From: Capsicum annuum
Taxonomy: Eukaryota > Streptophyta > Magnoliopsida > Solanales > Solanaceae
Length of the DNA stretch: 64,000 nucleotides
Direction of reading: 5' to 3'
NCBI RefSeq assembly: GCF_002878395.1
Contig: NC_061122.1
Location: 78,666,492 to 78,730,491 of the forward strand
The position numbers were made by a program, and so were the translations under genes. Below the pieces are notes generated by a model. That model had not been told where the DNA came from, searched no databases, and was given only the letters and a program-made list of their open reading frames with translations. Positions 1 through 11,139 of this stretch are shown here, in pieces (the first letter of the stretch is position 1; each line of letters begins with the position of its first letter).

Positions 1-129
1 TGGCAATTCCTTCAAACCTATCTTACCATTACTAATCTTATAGGATAATCGAGCCCATTACCTACCCCATAAATCTATATCAAGTGTCACATGAGTATAA
101 CTAGTACATGCAGAATATACGGTGTTACA
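1..129 (-). repeat. 3' LTR of element 1, first 129 nt only
   Basis: This segment is clearly related to the outer end of the right LTR (7933-8061), sharing blocks such as AACTAGTACATGC. Read on the minus strand it begins TGTAACACC directly after a purine-rich tract. The rest of the LTR lies outside the window. Confidence 0.88.
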
Positions 130-146
130 TCCTACCCCCCTTAGAA
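130..146 (-). other. polypurine tract of element 1
   Basis: On the minus strand the run AAGGGGGGTAGGA immediately precedes the LTR start TGTAACACC. This is where plus-strand DNA synthesis would begin. Element 2 has an equivalent purine run at 45826-45840. Confidence 0.75.
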
Positions 147-239
147 GCATTCGTCCTCGAATGCTAGCATAACTAGCTACCCTAAATGAATATAATACTA
201 AATTTAAACTCGTTGTTATCCACATAACACTTGTGTATT

Positions 240-745
240 TATACTTACTTGTTTATGCCCCAAAATCAGCATCCTTGGACTTTCTCATTGGATTCAAATA
301 AATGAGGGTACTTTGACTTTATTACTTCTTTGGCTTCCCATATGATTTCCTCTACTTGCAGGCTCCTTTAAAGCACTTTTAGTGAAGCTACTTCTTTATT
401 TCTTAACTTCTTAACCGGTCGATCGAGTATAGCAATAAGCACTTTTTCATAGGTGAGTTCTTCCGTAACCTGCATATCTTTAGTAGGAGTAATATGAGAT
501 GGATCTCCTATACACTTACGGAGCATTGAGACATGAAACACCGGATGCACCATTGAAATCTCTTGGGGTAGTTTTAACTCGTATGCCACTTGGCCAAATC
601 TTTGAATAATTTTATATGGCCCTATATAGCAGGGACTTAGTTTTCCCTGTTTACCAAACCTCATTTCCCCTTTCATTGAAGACACCTTCAAGAACACCCA
701 ATCTCCTATAGCAAAATCTAACCCTCTTCTTCTAGTATCTGCATA
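240..745 (-). pseudogene. element 1 integrase C-terminus and chromodomain
   Basis: A 109-codon open stretch (368-697) reads FLKVSSMKGEMRFGKQGKL, then the GPYKI and HPVFHVSML signatures of the gypsy integrase C-terminus. It continues into the LTYEKVLIAILDRPVKKLR stretch that starts the plant group II chromodomain. Known chromodomains of this type tether the integrase to chromatin. Downstream, toward the LTR, the frame is lost. It belongs to the same polyprotein as the upstream fragments. Confidence 0.8.
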
Positions 746-1500
746 TTATTTATGTCGGATTTGAGATATTTCTAACCGTTGTTGTATCACCTTAACTTTT
801 TCTATAGCTTGATGAATAAGATCTGGCCCAAATAAGGTAGTTTCACCCACTTCAAGCCACCCAATTAGTAATGTACACTTTCTGCCATATAAAACTTCAT
901 AAGGTTCCATTTTGATACTCGAGTGATAACTATTGTTGTATACAAACTCAATTAGTGGCAAATGATCATCCCAATTACCTTTGAAGTCCAATACATACGC
1001 AACATATCCTCTAGTGTTTGGATTGTACGTTCCGCCTATTTATGCTTAAACTCACTTGCGTTCCCAAACTCTTCTAGAATGACCTCCAAAAATGTGTGGT
1101 AAATTGAGTTCTCCTATCAGATATAATAGAGATTGGGACTCCATGCAGCCAAACTATCTCTTTAATATATAATTTTGCATACTCTTCAGCTGTGTAAGTG
1201 GCCTTAATTGGTAGGTTGTATGCTGATTTGGCGAGTCTATCAACTATTACCCATATAGAATCAAACTTTTGAGGCGAGAAAGGTAGACCAGTGATGAAAT
1301 CCATGTTAATCATATCCCACTTCCAAGTTGGGAGCTACATAAGCTGCATATAACCTCCAGGCTTTTGGTGCTCCACTTTCACTTGTTGACAATTTGGACA
1401 TTCAGCTATAAATTCTGCAATGTTCTTCTTTATATCGCCCCACCAATACACCTCTTTCAAGTCATGATACATTTTAGTTGAACCAGGATGGATAGAATAT
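746..1500 (-). pseudogene. element 1 integrase core and zinc-binding remnant
   Basis: Two open pieces remain. 1074-1313 encodes MDFITGLP through [14 protein letters not shown] and [11 protein letters not shown], covering two of the three DDE acidic residues. 746-991 encodes the following DHLPLIEFVYNNSYHSSI segment. A CPNCQQVKVEHQKPGG trace near 1330-1400 is the end of the HHCC zinc finger. Frames shift between the pieces, so no full integrase can be made. Related to 44400-45458 of element 2. Confidence 0.82.
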
Positions 1501-1779
1501 CTTCAATGATGTGCCTCTGTCATAATCCACTTTCATTGCCATCTACATTAGGTACACATAATCTGTTTTGGCACCGAAGTATTCCTTCTTCTGTAAGTTT
1601 AATTGCCTTTGTCATACCTTGTTGTACATACTCCTTAAGCTGTAAAAGAATCGGATCTATGTATTACTTCTCTTTAACTTCGGCTACTAATGAGGATTCT
1701 GCTGCATTTTTCACAATAACGCCTTTGTTTGAATATTCAAGAAGGCGAATCCCCAAGCTAGCTAATTGATGTAGATCTT

Positions 1780-2440
1780 TAGTTATCCCTTGATTTCTGC
1801 GGGCCACCTATAATTACTTTCCATTGCCTTACAACTTAGCGCATCAGCTACCACATTTGCTTTCCTCGGATGATATAAGATATCAACATCATAGTCTTTT
1901 AACAGCTCAAGCCACCTTCGCTGCCACAAATTTAAGTCCCTCTGGTTAAAGAGGTACTGCAAACTCTTGTGGTCAATATATATATCAACATGAACCCCAT
2001 ACTAGTAGTGGCACCATATTTTTTAAGCAAATATAACTGTTGCTAACTCAAGATCATGTGTTGGATAATTCTTCTCGTGTTGCCGCAACTGTCTTGATGC
2101 GTAAGCTATTACTTTACCATGTTGCATAAAAACACATCCTAAGACAACTCCTGAAGTATCACAATATACCACATAGCCTTCCATGCCATCCGAAAGTATC
2201 AATATGGGTGTAGAAGTCAACTTATTCTTTAAATCTTGAAAATTTCTTTCACAAGTTTCATTCTATTGAAACTTAGCTTCTTTGTGTGTTAGCTTTGTTA
2301 AAGGTGTAGAAATAGAAGAAAACCCCTCAATGAACCTTCTATAATAACATGCCAAGCCTAGGAAACTACGAACCTCCATAGGCGTCGTAGGTCTTGGCTA
2401 GTTCTTCACTGCCCCTATCTTTTGAAAATTAATTCTTATC
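1780..2440 (-). pseudogene. element 1 RNase H domain remnant
   Basis: The open stretch 2023-2220 carries YVVYCDTSG and [23 protein letters not shown], the typical gypsy RNase H start with the first catalytic Asp. Beyond it, 1800-2010 still reads through [17 protein letters not shown] and [22 protein letters not shown] segments in other frames. Its role is to degrade the RNA strand during reverse transcription. It is broken. Confidence 0.82.
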
Positions 2441-3180
2441 CCTTTATCAGATATAATGTGACCCAAGAATGCTACCGATTTTAACCAAAACTCATATTTG
2501 GAGTACTTCACATACAGCTTACGATCACGAAGAATTTGTAACACCTGTCACAAATGATTACCATGTTCTTCTTTCGATCTTGAATACACCAGAATATCAT
2601 CTATAAATACGATATAAAATACATCCAAGAATGGCTTAAACACTTTATTCATCAAATCCATGAAAGCTACCAGTGCATTAGTTAGCCCAAATGACATAAC
2701 TAAAAACTCAAAATGACCATATCGCGTGCGGAAAACTGTTTTGGGTATATCATTCTCCTTCACTCTCAGTTGGTGATAACCTGAGCTTAAGTCGATCTTT
2801 GAGAAGTACTTAGCACCTTGTAACTGATCAAACAAATCATCAATTCTAGGAAGGGGATATTTGTTCTTAATTATCACCTTATTCAATTGTCGCTAATCAA
2901 TACACATTCTCAAAGTGCCATCTTTCTTACGTACAAATAATACGGGTGCACCCCAAGGAGATATACTAGGCCATATGAAACCCTTTTTCAACAAATCTTT
3001 TAATTGTTCCTTCAATTTATGTAATTCTGCAGGGGCTATTCTATACGATGAAATAGAAATTGGTTGATTACCTGGGATCACATCAATACCAAACTCTACT
3101 TCTTTTTCTGGAGGTAAACCCAGAAGTTCTTCAGGAAATACGTCAAGAAATTCATTTACCATTAAGATGGATTAAAGAGC
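2441..3180 (-). pseudogene. element 1 reverse transcriptase remnant
   Basis: Two adjacent open pieces, 2893-3162 and 2548-2886, carry [20 protein letters not shown], then [31 protein letters not shown] and the catalytic [10 protein letters not shown] stop separates them at about 2890. The [13 protein letters not shown] spacing matches plant Tekay-like polymerases. A further fragment around 2250-2540 holds the thumb/connection region, including a SFLGLACYYRRFIEGF-like stretch. Confidence 0.87.
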
Positions 3181-3189
3181 CGGTGACTC

Positions 3190-5053
3190 TGCCTCTATAT
3201 CTTTCACCCTTACTAGATGACATATGTATCCTTTGCACATCATATTTTTTGCCTTAATATAATAAATAAACTTACCCCTTCATGCCTTAATAATATCCCT
3301 CCACTCAAGGACTATTTCTTTTGGAAAATAAAAATGCACCCTCTTGGCTCGGCAATCCACTGTAGCATAACAAGAAGACAACCAATCCATACCCTTTATA
3401 ATATCAAAATCTACCATTTCTAGCTCCACAAGGTCAGCTAATGTATCACAATTACAAACAGTTACTATACAATTTTGATAAACTCTTCTAGCTATAATAG
3501 ACTCGCCAATTGGTGTAGACACCTTGAATGTCTTAGCTAGTGACTCCTGTGTTTTTTTAAACTTTCTAGCAATTAATGGAGTGACATATGATAATGTAGA
3601 ACCTGGATCAATTAATGCATATACCTTATGTGAAAAGATGGACAATATACCTGTAATAACGTCAGGAAAAGCGTCCAAATTTTGCCGACCCGCTAGAGCA
3701 TATGTACGATTATAAACACCACAAGAACTAGCTCCCTTAACACCCCTACCACGACTAGTAGACATCTGATGACCCCTACCAAAAGAAAGAACTGATGGTG
3801 ATGATGCAACAGTAGATCCAGTAGGTCGTGCCATATCAGTTATGCCTCCTTTTGTGCAATCTCTCATTATGTGTCTTGGTGTGACACACCAATAACAAGA
3901 ATCTGTCCCAAACCAACATACACCTAAATAATTTCTTCCACAATGCTTACAAAGTTGTTTAGGAGGTCTTGATTGACTTGTACCTCTTTGCTCCCGATAC
4001 CCTCCTACTTGCAAACCTTGACTCTCACTTCTTTGCCCAAATTGATTTCCCTTAAACCCCTGGAATCGAGGAGGAACACCTAATATGGAGTAGAAAAGTG
4101 ATGGTCTAGGGGGTCTATAAAATAACTGACACCTGAATTCACTTTGAGATGGAGAAAATTGTCCCATAGATCTAGCCTTCTTAAAGTGCTCTCTTTCCAG
4201 TTCTTGTGTCCTTCTTTGCCTTTGACCCTCCATTTTTTGTGCAAAAGCTTGTATTCTTGCTATATCCATGTCTTTATTCAAGGCAACAATAGTACAATCT
4301 CTAACCAAATATAGGTCCGATCTATCCACATATCGCTAAACTCTATCCTCCATAGTAGCCACTATATTAGGAGCATATCTGGCCAAATAATTAAATTAAA
4401 GACTGTACTCCCTCACGCTCATGTTTCCTTGGAGAAGATTTAAGAACTGATCTGCACAGGTCTCCCAATCTTGAATGGAAGAAAATGATCAAGAAATGAT
4501 ATTTTGAACTCTTCCCAACTACCTGAAAGTACACCTATACCCCTTGATTTTTTCCAACCTTCATACCATAATATAGCCACCCTTTTTAATCAATATGTTG
4601 CTAACTCAACTGTCTCTTAACTAGATACATACATAACATCCAAAGCCCTTTGAATCTGATTAATAAAGTCTTGGGGATATTCATTAGGGTCTGACCTAAT
4701 GAACTAGAGAGGGTCTAATTTAAGGAAATCCTTTGTCCGTAGACTAGCTGCCCTATCCACACCACTAGAACCCATAATTGGACTAGCTTGTCCTTGACCT
4801 TGTCCAGCAACTATACGTGTTAATAATTGTATCGCATTCCTCAAATCTTGCTCAGTAGCATTAATAGGTACCTCTGGGGTACTTCTCTCCTCCTTAGCTC
4901 CTCTGGAGATAGATGGGTAGAAGAAGTTTGTGATGCAATCACATCTTGAGCCTCACTTTGATCAGTATGTCTAGGTGGTGATTTACTTGTCCCTTTTCCA
5001 ACGCTACATCTACTTGCTTACTTTTACCCTTACTCCTTCTTGTAACCGACATC
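3190..5053 (-). pseudogene. element 1 gag with zinc knuckle, and protease
   Basis: An ATG at 5051-5053 opens a basic N-terminus (MSVTRRSKGKSKQ), but the gag frame is lost repeatedly between 4330 and 5000. From 4329 a 349-codon frame resumes with a Gln/Arg-rich tail, a zinc-knuckle-like region (CKHCGRNYLGVCWFGTDSCY) and the aspartic protease. The protease motif reads ALIDPGSTLSYVTP, with Pro where the catalytic D-T/S-G triad expects Thr or Ser. The retained WLSSCYATVDCR segment is the usual end of the gypsy protease. Confidence 0.82.
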
Positions 5054-5254
5054 TTTACTATATTGAGAAAAAAATATTCAAGATTAAATTACAAATCAAC
5101 CTACATTATTGGCTCTATCGCACGATCTAAAGAATGAAAAAAAATCAACTCCTAAATTCCTCGTAGCCTCCTACTTAGAGATGTGGTGCACAACACATCC
5201 ATAAGCAAGACTCTACACCGATACGAATTTGCAGAAGATTCCCTAGGATGACCT

Positions 5255-5266
5255 GCTCTGATACCA
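5255..5266 (-). other. tRNA-iMet primer-binding site of element 1
   Basis: The minus strand reads TGGTATCAGAGC, complementary to the 3' end of plant initiator tRNA-Met. It lies four bases inside the LTR end at 5271, the normal spacing. This fixes the LTR boundary and the orientation. Confidence 0.92.
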
Positions 5267-5954
5267 CTTTTGTCACGCCCTAAATCCCATTGGGACGGAC
5301 AGACACCTATTTTGGGAGAACCAACTCGTAACCCGGTACTTTTTATGCATTAACTATAACATTCAAAGGTCATGCTAGTATGAATACGATGCATTGATAA
5401 AAAAAACCACGTAAGTAAGTCCTAACCTATAAATATAAGACTTGGCCATTGGGGCCACAACGTTAAAAGAACACAATGCTACCATACTTAACTTCACATT
5501 AGTTTGCAAAGCCTCTAAAAGACACATGGACTTAGTTAAGGTTGGGACAAACCTCCACCTTGATCATAACTACTATACAATACCAAAATACATATAACAG
5601 ACTCAGAAAGCTCCGATCAACTTGGAGCTTACCAATAGCCACTGGATGTCTTGTGCTCCTACTAAGGTGGTCTACTAAAAGGAGTACATGTACCTGCGGT
5701 ATAAAACATAGCGTCCCCTACGAGGGGTGTCAATACAAAGAGTGTACTGAGTATGTACGGCATAAAATGACTATAAATAAGACAAGAGCTCAACAAAATC
5801 AGTTATCAATATGTAACTACAAAGATAAGGATAGAATACCAACTTTGCTTGTACTTATGGGATCATGTACATTACATCCTTTACTTTGTTTTATGCATCT
5901 TTACTTTGTAAAATTATAAGGCGTGATACAAATGACCAGCTGATCAGTGGTAAA

Positions 5955-6118
5955 AGAGGATGACCTATGCTAGGCATTTTAACCCCAGGGATACGGTCCC
6001 CATAAGTATACAAATCGGGATCGACCCATGCTAGGGTTTTCTTTCGCCCTGGGATACCACCCGTAATGTTGGGATTGACCCATGCTAGGTGTTTCTTTCA
6101 CCCCTGGGATACCACCCA
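5955..6118. repeat. minisatellite in LTR, three units of about 50-58 nt
   Basis: The phrase CCCATGCTAGG, a T/C-rich stretch and CCCTGGGATACCACCC recur three times (first copy diverged). This is a local tandem duplication inside the long LTR. Confidence 0.7.
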
Positions 6119-7518
6119 AGAATATATAGAATCACTTCTGATCATTCTTTTCATCTTTAAAGTTATTGTTTTGGTGGTCATGTATTAGATTTGGAACTTT
6201 AGACTAGTAGAATAAGGTATGCAAATACACACTAGATGCAGTAGCAATGAGGTAGTATACAAAATTATAGAAATATAACACATAGGAGCTTAACTAACAC
6301 CATAGGTCATGTTGACTAAGAGAACAACTCATAAAGCTTATTTCTGGAAACAACTATATGATACTAGTATCTAGATGGGAAAATGGACAGATCTAGTAAC
6401 AAACACATCTTAGGAGCTTTAACAACCTAACAAGTTAGAATAACGTTGTTAGCCACCTCGGAGGTTGTATGCTACATTTAAGTATAATTTGAAAGGAAGA
6501 ACACTTAGGAAGCTTACTTTGTAACAAGGGAGTTAGATTCATGCCAAAGAGTATAGGATCAATGAACCATACATACCTTGTTGCACAACTAATCACACTT
6601 TTACTTAACGCCCTTCCTTTTTCATTATTAATCTACAATAGTATAAAACTGGTATTAGCAGCTAATAACACATTCATGCTATTTAAACTTACCAAAACAG
6701 TAAGCGGGTAGTAACCCATAATTAACTAATCCAAGGGTGTTCTTTCAACCTCGTTCTTCTCCAATTACATTCACATGCAATGTAACTTCTTATAAGATAT
6801 CCCTTAATAGTTTTGTCTTTATTGTACTCTCAAAATGGTATACCAAGTGGTGTGGGCAGGAAGTATATGCGACATTCAATTTGGTGGCGTACCATTATAC
6901 CCTCCTTCTACCTTTCATTGGAAACCATTCACACCTTTCCCCCAACATCAACCAAGCAGCCCCCAACATATATACATAAAATCATTTCAAAATAGCTCCA
7001 AATATCCATATATCAACCAAATATTGAACTCACCATCCCTTAAGTTCTTAACAACAACATATATACAATTTCTACTAATACATATATCAAAAAGGGTAAA
7101 AATGGACAGTATCCATACCTTAATTTTGGTGGTATTTTATTCCCTTAATATATATATCTTTAATAACTTGATCCCTTTACTTACAAACCAAAAGTGAAGA
7201 GAAAAATATCTTAATAATCAAGAATAAAGGGACTGCCAAACTTAAAAAGGGATATCTTATAGTTTAATCATGGAGAACATAATTTTTATAGTATTCTTAA
7301 GATTATTTGTTCACTTAACTTTAACTTGGAAGGAAGGTAAATCCCAAGAACCCTAGTGGAATTTTAGGGCTACTACATAGCTAAGAGAGAACAAGAGAGA
7401 AAATCTTGAAAGTTGTTTTTTTGGCTAGTTAAAATGAGCTAAAAGAGCTGGTTTCAACCCCTTTAAAAGAATCTTCTTTTGGCCGAATTTCCTATCTATT
7501 TGGGGCCATAATTTATCA

Positions 7519-7747
7519 AGTAGGTGATGCACCTACTTGCCCATTATATTGGGCCTTTGTGGATCTAAAATCTTTGGGCCTTGGCTGCCCATTCTCCTCT
7601 CTTTCTCTCCTTCAAATTGGGCCAGAATTAAACTAAGTAGATGGTAGTTCATTTGGCCCAATAAACTGGTCAAGAGAGCCTTAATAGGTGATGCACCTAC
7701 TTAGTTCTTAGGTTGGTCAAAAGGTTAAAGTAGGTGATTCACCTACT
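7519..7747. repeat. three palindromic boxes around TAGGTGATGCACCTA
   Basis: Boxes at 7519-7541, 7683-7704 and 7727-7747 each read close to AGTAGGTGATGCACCTACT, an almost perfect palindrome. Three equivalent boxes occur in the LTR of element 2 (46150-46172, 46408-46430, 46458-46479). Conservation between diverged LTRs suggests a functional or structural role, possibly a transcription-factor site or an RNA hairpin. Confidence 0.75.
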
Positions 7748-8061
7748 AGCTTAAATCAGTCAAGCAAGCACCTTAATATTTTATTCCATTTTAAGATCAA
7801 AATGCTTATAGTTAAACTTAAAACTTATGTACACTTGGTCACTTCATCCCTTAGATTCAAATGCCTACTTAAGGCCCCAAGTTTAGATACTCTCATCGAT
7901 GGTAACTTACTCGTACCACGTTTCAATATACGTGGGAATTCCTTCGAACCTATCTTACCATCACTAATTACATAGGATACTCGAGCCCATTACGTGCCCC
8001 ATAAGTCCATATCAAGTGCTACATGAGTAGAACTAGTACATGCGGAATATAGGGTGTTATA

Positions 8062-8474
8062 GGATCAATATCAACGTCGTCAACACCTAGGAGTGTTGTA
8101 AGAGAACTTTAAAGAATGCTCATAGAACTTTTAGTGTGTAGTCCATCAACTTTCAGCAATACTTTGGTCCTATCTTCTCCTGTGATAATTAATATGGATT
8201 CAAATCGAGTATCTTCTATGGATTCTAAAATTTGATCAATAAGTTATTATCCGCGGATCATATTGCATTTCAGCCTCTTCGATTTATAATGCGACTTGTG
8301 TTTTCTGTACGCCTGGGATCAATTGCAAAGTAGATTCAACAGTTGTGGAGCAAAAAGTGCAGGTCATTTCTTTATACGTATCTGGCATTCTTGGGAAGTT
8401 TTCTCATTTGTCACCTCTATAATCAAGGTAGCTTGAAATCCAACATCTTCTATCGTCTCACAGATTGTTTCCTC
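8062..8474 (-). pseudogene. copper-transporting P1B-ATPase (HMA5-like) fragment, metal-binding domains
   Basis: In shifting frames the minus strand reads ICETIEDVGFQATLI, MTCTFCSTTVESTLQ, IPGVQKTQVAL, EEAEMQYDPR, ILESIEDTRFESILI and LLKVDGLHTKSSM. These match the tandem heavy-metal-associated domains at the N-terminus of HMA5-type copper ATPases. The CxxC copper ligand motif is kept in one domain. Stops, frameshifts and the missing membrane and ATPase parts make it a pseudogene fragment. It abuts the LTR of element 1 directly, so the gypsy element appears to have inserted into it. The family call is from memory of conserved phrases. Confidence 0.72.
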
Positions 8475-8978
8475 CTACATGTTTAAGCAAGTATTTTTAG
8501 CAACTACAACAAACCACTTCTCCAAAGATCCAACGACAAAAAGAATTATAGCTAATAGCATTTCTTCAAGAAGTCAAAGTAAATTTATTCATGAATTTCT
8601 GAGCATTAATGACACACATAATATTAAGGAACTGCTAAGCTAAAGAAGTCTGGAAAACAAAAGCAATTTCAACTTTTATAATTACTACTGCATAACGTCG
8701 GGTACTTGGTACTAACATGTAAATGCATCTTTAATATAGTACTAAGCATAATGTTTAAACTAACATCATTAGTTTTGAATCTGAATTAAAATAGATGAAT
8801 TTAATCCCAAATAAAGCTTATATTTACATATGATAGTCATTGTTGTCTATTTACATTATTAGAGATAATATTTATAAATTCTACAATAGGGGATGCAGTT
8901 GTTGCTGTGATCACCTTGTAATAAGTCATATTTACTGAACTACCCTTGGTCGTCCACTTGATCACCTTTCTATATAAA
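8475..8978. other. non-coding stretch with one copy of a 95-nt direct repeat
   Basis: No gene is seen. Bases 8818-8913 recur almost unchanged at 9338-9432. The intervening sequence holds a TAA microsatellite, a hairpin MITE and a Helitron-like end. Confidence 0.6.

Positions 8979-9040
<62 letters not shown>
8979..9040. repeat. (TAA)n microsatellite
   Basis: About 20 uninterrupted TAA units, ending directly at the hairpin element that begins AAGTAAAGG. Confidence 0.95.
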
Positions 9041-9092
9041 GTAAAGGTTTGATGTACTACTACTTTGTCTTTTGTGGTACTACCAAACCTTT
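9039..9092. mobile_element. short hairpin MITE (AAGTAAAGGTTTG family), copy 1
   Basis: The left arm AAGTAAAGGTTTGATGTACT pairs with the right arm GGTACTACCAAACCTTT around a TTTGTCTTTTG loop. The same unit occurs at 19901-19960, 28699-28760 and twice at 59456-59568. No coding capacity. Confidence 0.75.
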
Positions 9093-9101
9093 TCTATTAT
9101 A

Positions 9102-9131
9102 CTAGATAAGTATACCCGTGCATTGCACGGG
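9102..9131 (-). mobile_element. Helitron-like 3' terminus (hairpin + CTAG)
   Basis: On the minus strand a perfect 7-bp stem (CCCGTGC, three-base loop, GCACGGG; 9115-9131) is followed nine bases later by CTAG at 9105-9102 and then a T. A GC hairpin about 10 nt before a terminal CTRR, inserted before T, is the known structure of Helitron ends. The element body would extend to higher coordinates, over the captured gene fragments. The 5' TC end was not located. Confidence 0.55.
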
Positions 9132-9184
9132 CCCAACGTGTATAGTAGAATAAAATGAAGATATAACAACAAGGGACTGTTCCG

Positions 9185-9432
9185 TTTGATTGGACCAGTT
9201 AATCGAAATGATTCCAAATGTATGTTTTATACAATCATGGGAATAACATATTATTGCCGTTTGATTGGACCAGTTGATCGAAATGATTTCAAATGTATGT
9301 TTTATACAATCATGGGAATAACATATTACTGGATGCTCATATTTACATATGATAGTCATTGTTGTCTATTTACATTGTTAGAGATAATATTTATAAATTC
9401 TACAATAGGGGATGCAGTTGTTGCCGTGATCA
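9185..9432. repeat. 75-nt tandem duplication followed by second copy of the 95-nt repeat
   Basis: Bases 9185-9259 and 9260-9334 are two near-identical units starting TTTGATTGGACCAGTT. Bases 9338-9432 repeat 8818-8913. Open frames here arise only from the repetition. Confidence 0.85.
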
Positions 9433-9706
9433 ATCTCTTGAGCATTCACGATGAAACACCTGTTAAATTAGATTTAAAGAATAAATTAGTTATGAAGTTG
9501 AAAATGTGCTGATAAAACAAATCTTTTTCAATGAAAACAAACACAATAGCTGTTAGAATAAAAGTTGCAATAACCCAGGCTATTATAGTATCAGGATGAA
9601 TATCCATTTGGAAAATTGTAAGAATTACTTTGTAGATACCATTCGTAATACTGTATGTATCTCTTTGTTTTAAAAATGTTGGATAAACATTTACATACCT
9701 ATTGGC

Positions 9707-9818
9707 GAAGTAGCTGGATTGTTGTGGAATATTGATACCATTGACACAGAGTTGTTAACAAGAAGTAGCTGGATTGTTGTGGAATATTGATACCATTGAC
9801 ACATAGAGTTGTTAACAA
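9707..9818. repeat. 55-nt tandem duplication
   Basis: GAAGTAGCTGGATTGTTGTG begins both units (9707 and 9762). They differ by a two-base insertion. Confidence 0.9.
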
Positions 9819-10025
9819 AGTGAAACCGCCTATGATGAAAACCAAATGTCAAAGCCAAAAACAACCATCTGTGAGAAGACCCAATATCAGTGTTGTCGGT
9901 GTCCGCATATGTCAATTTGAAATCAAAGCATCATGGGCAACGTAGTAAGCTTAGCAGTAATGCTACTTTTATGAGAATGTGGCCCATTCGGCCAACAGGT
10001 AAAAGATCAAGTGAAGGATGTGTAC

Positions 10026-10122
10026 CGAGCAATGAAACCATGTGTCCTTTTGCGCTTCATGTTGCTTGGTTGGTACGTGCTCTTAGAAAACAGAGGCATC
10101 CCACTCGATGAAGAATGATCAA
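10026..10122 (-). pseudogene. mitochondrial ribosomal protein bL34-like exon
   Basis: After a TTCATGCAG acceptor (10123-10125) the minus strand reads SGMPLFSKSTYQPSNMKRKR followed by THGFIAR, then a GTACAC donor. YQPSNxKRKRTHGFxAR is the signature of bacterial and mitochondrial L34. The remaining C-terminal half (normally basic, GGRRV...) is not found downstream, so this is an isolated exon and not a working gene. It lies among other host gene fragments on the same strand. Confidence 0.65.
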
Positions 10123-10240
10123 CTGCATGAACAGACATAGAAGAACGATGTAGTAATTGATATAAAACCACGTTAATTACAGAATACATTGTATTCAAGT
10201 CTCTGATGATTTAATTGGATAGTAATGAAATGAGGACTCA

Positions 10241-10352
10241 CGCCAAAAGTAAAGGACACGGGAAGAGAAAGAACTTTGTAAGCTAGCATGACTAAGAGAG
10301 GAGGAACAAACGCCTCAACTTCCACAGCAGGAATAACAGAAGTGTTGGACTT
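10241..10352 (-). pseudogene. unidentified exon-like segment
   Basis: Bounded by a CAG acceptor (10353-10355) and a GTGAGT donor (10240-10235), this 112-nt open segment reads SNTSVIPAVEVEAFVPPLL then VMLAYKVLSLPVSF. It is hydrophobic at its end. I do not recognise the family. Its position next to the L34-like exon and its clean splice borders are the only support. Confidence 0.3.
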
Positions 10353-11139
10353 CTGTCACAGGCAATGCATATGAAATTGATTAAATATACTAAAACAGAT
10401 TTGTCTTTTCACTTTTTGAAAAGTAAACTGGTTCGAAGTTGTTCTAGGGAAGTCATAAATTTACAATTCAAATACTCAAGCTTTAGAACCACAAATAAAC
10501 ATACACAGTCAAGAGAGAGAAAAAATAAATTGAGGAAGAGGAGTGAAAGGTACAAACAATATTTTCCACCAAGGGGTCATAGACATTATTTCGATCTATT
10601 GCCTAAAACAGATTGCAAGGGTGCCTTCTAGACTTATAAATTAGGTATAGTAAATGATGCCATGAAAATATAAGGATTAGAGAATCATGTGATCCAAATG
10701 GTATCCAAACATAAGTTTGTAATGTCCGGAAGATGTTAGAGAAAATGGGTAACCAAGTTATGTTACATTAAATAGAGTACCTTAATTCGATAAATTCCAA
10801 TACAGAATATATTCAAAGATGTGGACTACTGCGGTATAAAACTTAGTATACATGTGAAACTTTTGAGAGAGCGATAAGCAGAAACTTAGATATGTTACAA
10901 GGGTCACAGAAGATTCCCCATCAATTTGGTTGGTCAATGCAATTTGAAGGATGAAATTTAACCGACTCTCTTTACTTCTTTTTTCCTTTTTAGAAAGCTT
11001 GATATATACTTTGGATTCACTGTCCATTTGAAAAAGTTAGGGTATAAGGTAGAACTACTATAAAAGGGTGGGGTAAAGGATGAAATGGAATCAGCTGCTT
11101 AACCGTTTATAAGTCCAATGATTTCCGGCTCAGATCTCA

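Larger units (their letters stand above)
1..8061 (-). mobile_element. Ty3/gypsy chromovirus (Tekay/Del-like), element 1, degenerate, left end cut by window
   Basis: In minus orientation the order is 5' LTR (5271-8061), primer-binding site, gag, protease, reverse transcriptase, RNase H, integrase, chromodomain, polypurine tract, then the start of the 3' LTR (129-1). Gag-PR-RT-RH-INT order plus a C-terminal chromodomain is diagnostic of chromoviruses. A tRNA-iMet primer site and very long LTRs fit the Tekay/Del lineage. Every domain is broken by stops or frameshifts, so it is a dead copy. The outer 129 bases align well with 7933-8061, confirming the LTR pair. Only the right flank can be inspected for a target duplication. 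Confidence 0.9.
5271..8061 (-). repeat. 5' LTR of element 1 (about 2.79 kb)
   Basis: Read on the minus strand the LTR starts TATAACACC (mutated TG) and ends GGGCGTGACA next to the primer site. It contains no gene; short open frames at 5542-5919 and 6737-7197 are chance. Internal structures include three imperfect palindromes at 7519-7747 and a three-unit minisatellite at 5955-6118. The inner part (about 6650-8061) aligns with the LTR of element 2. Confidence 0.87.

Noticed and set aside
5255..5266. Possible tRNA gene at TGGTATCAGAGC sites
   Set aside because: Only the 12-13 nt primer-binding match is present, no cloverleaf. The same holds at 20175.
5542..5919. 125-codon plus-strand ORF in the LTR of element 1
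   Set aside because: Lies wholly inside a non-coding LTR, has no domain and is not kept in element 2.
6737..7197. Three overlapping plus-strand ORFs
   Set aside because: LTR sequence; low-complexity composition, no motif.
9102..9512. ORFs with repeated IGPVNRNDSKCMFYTIMG phrase
   Set aside because: The repetition comes from a 75-nt tandem duplication; both strands are open by chance.
9541..9660. Minus-strand hydrophobic stretch DIHPDTIIAWVIATFILTAI
   Set aside because: Could be an exon of a membrane protein, but splice borders and family support are lacking.
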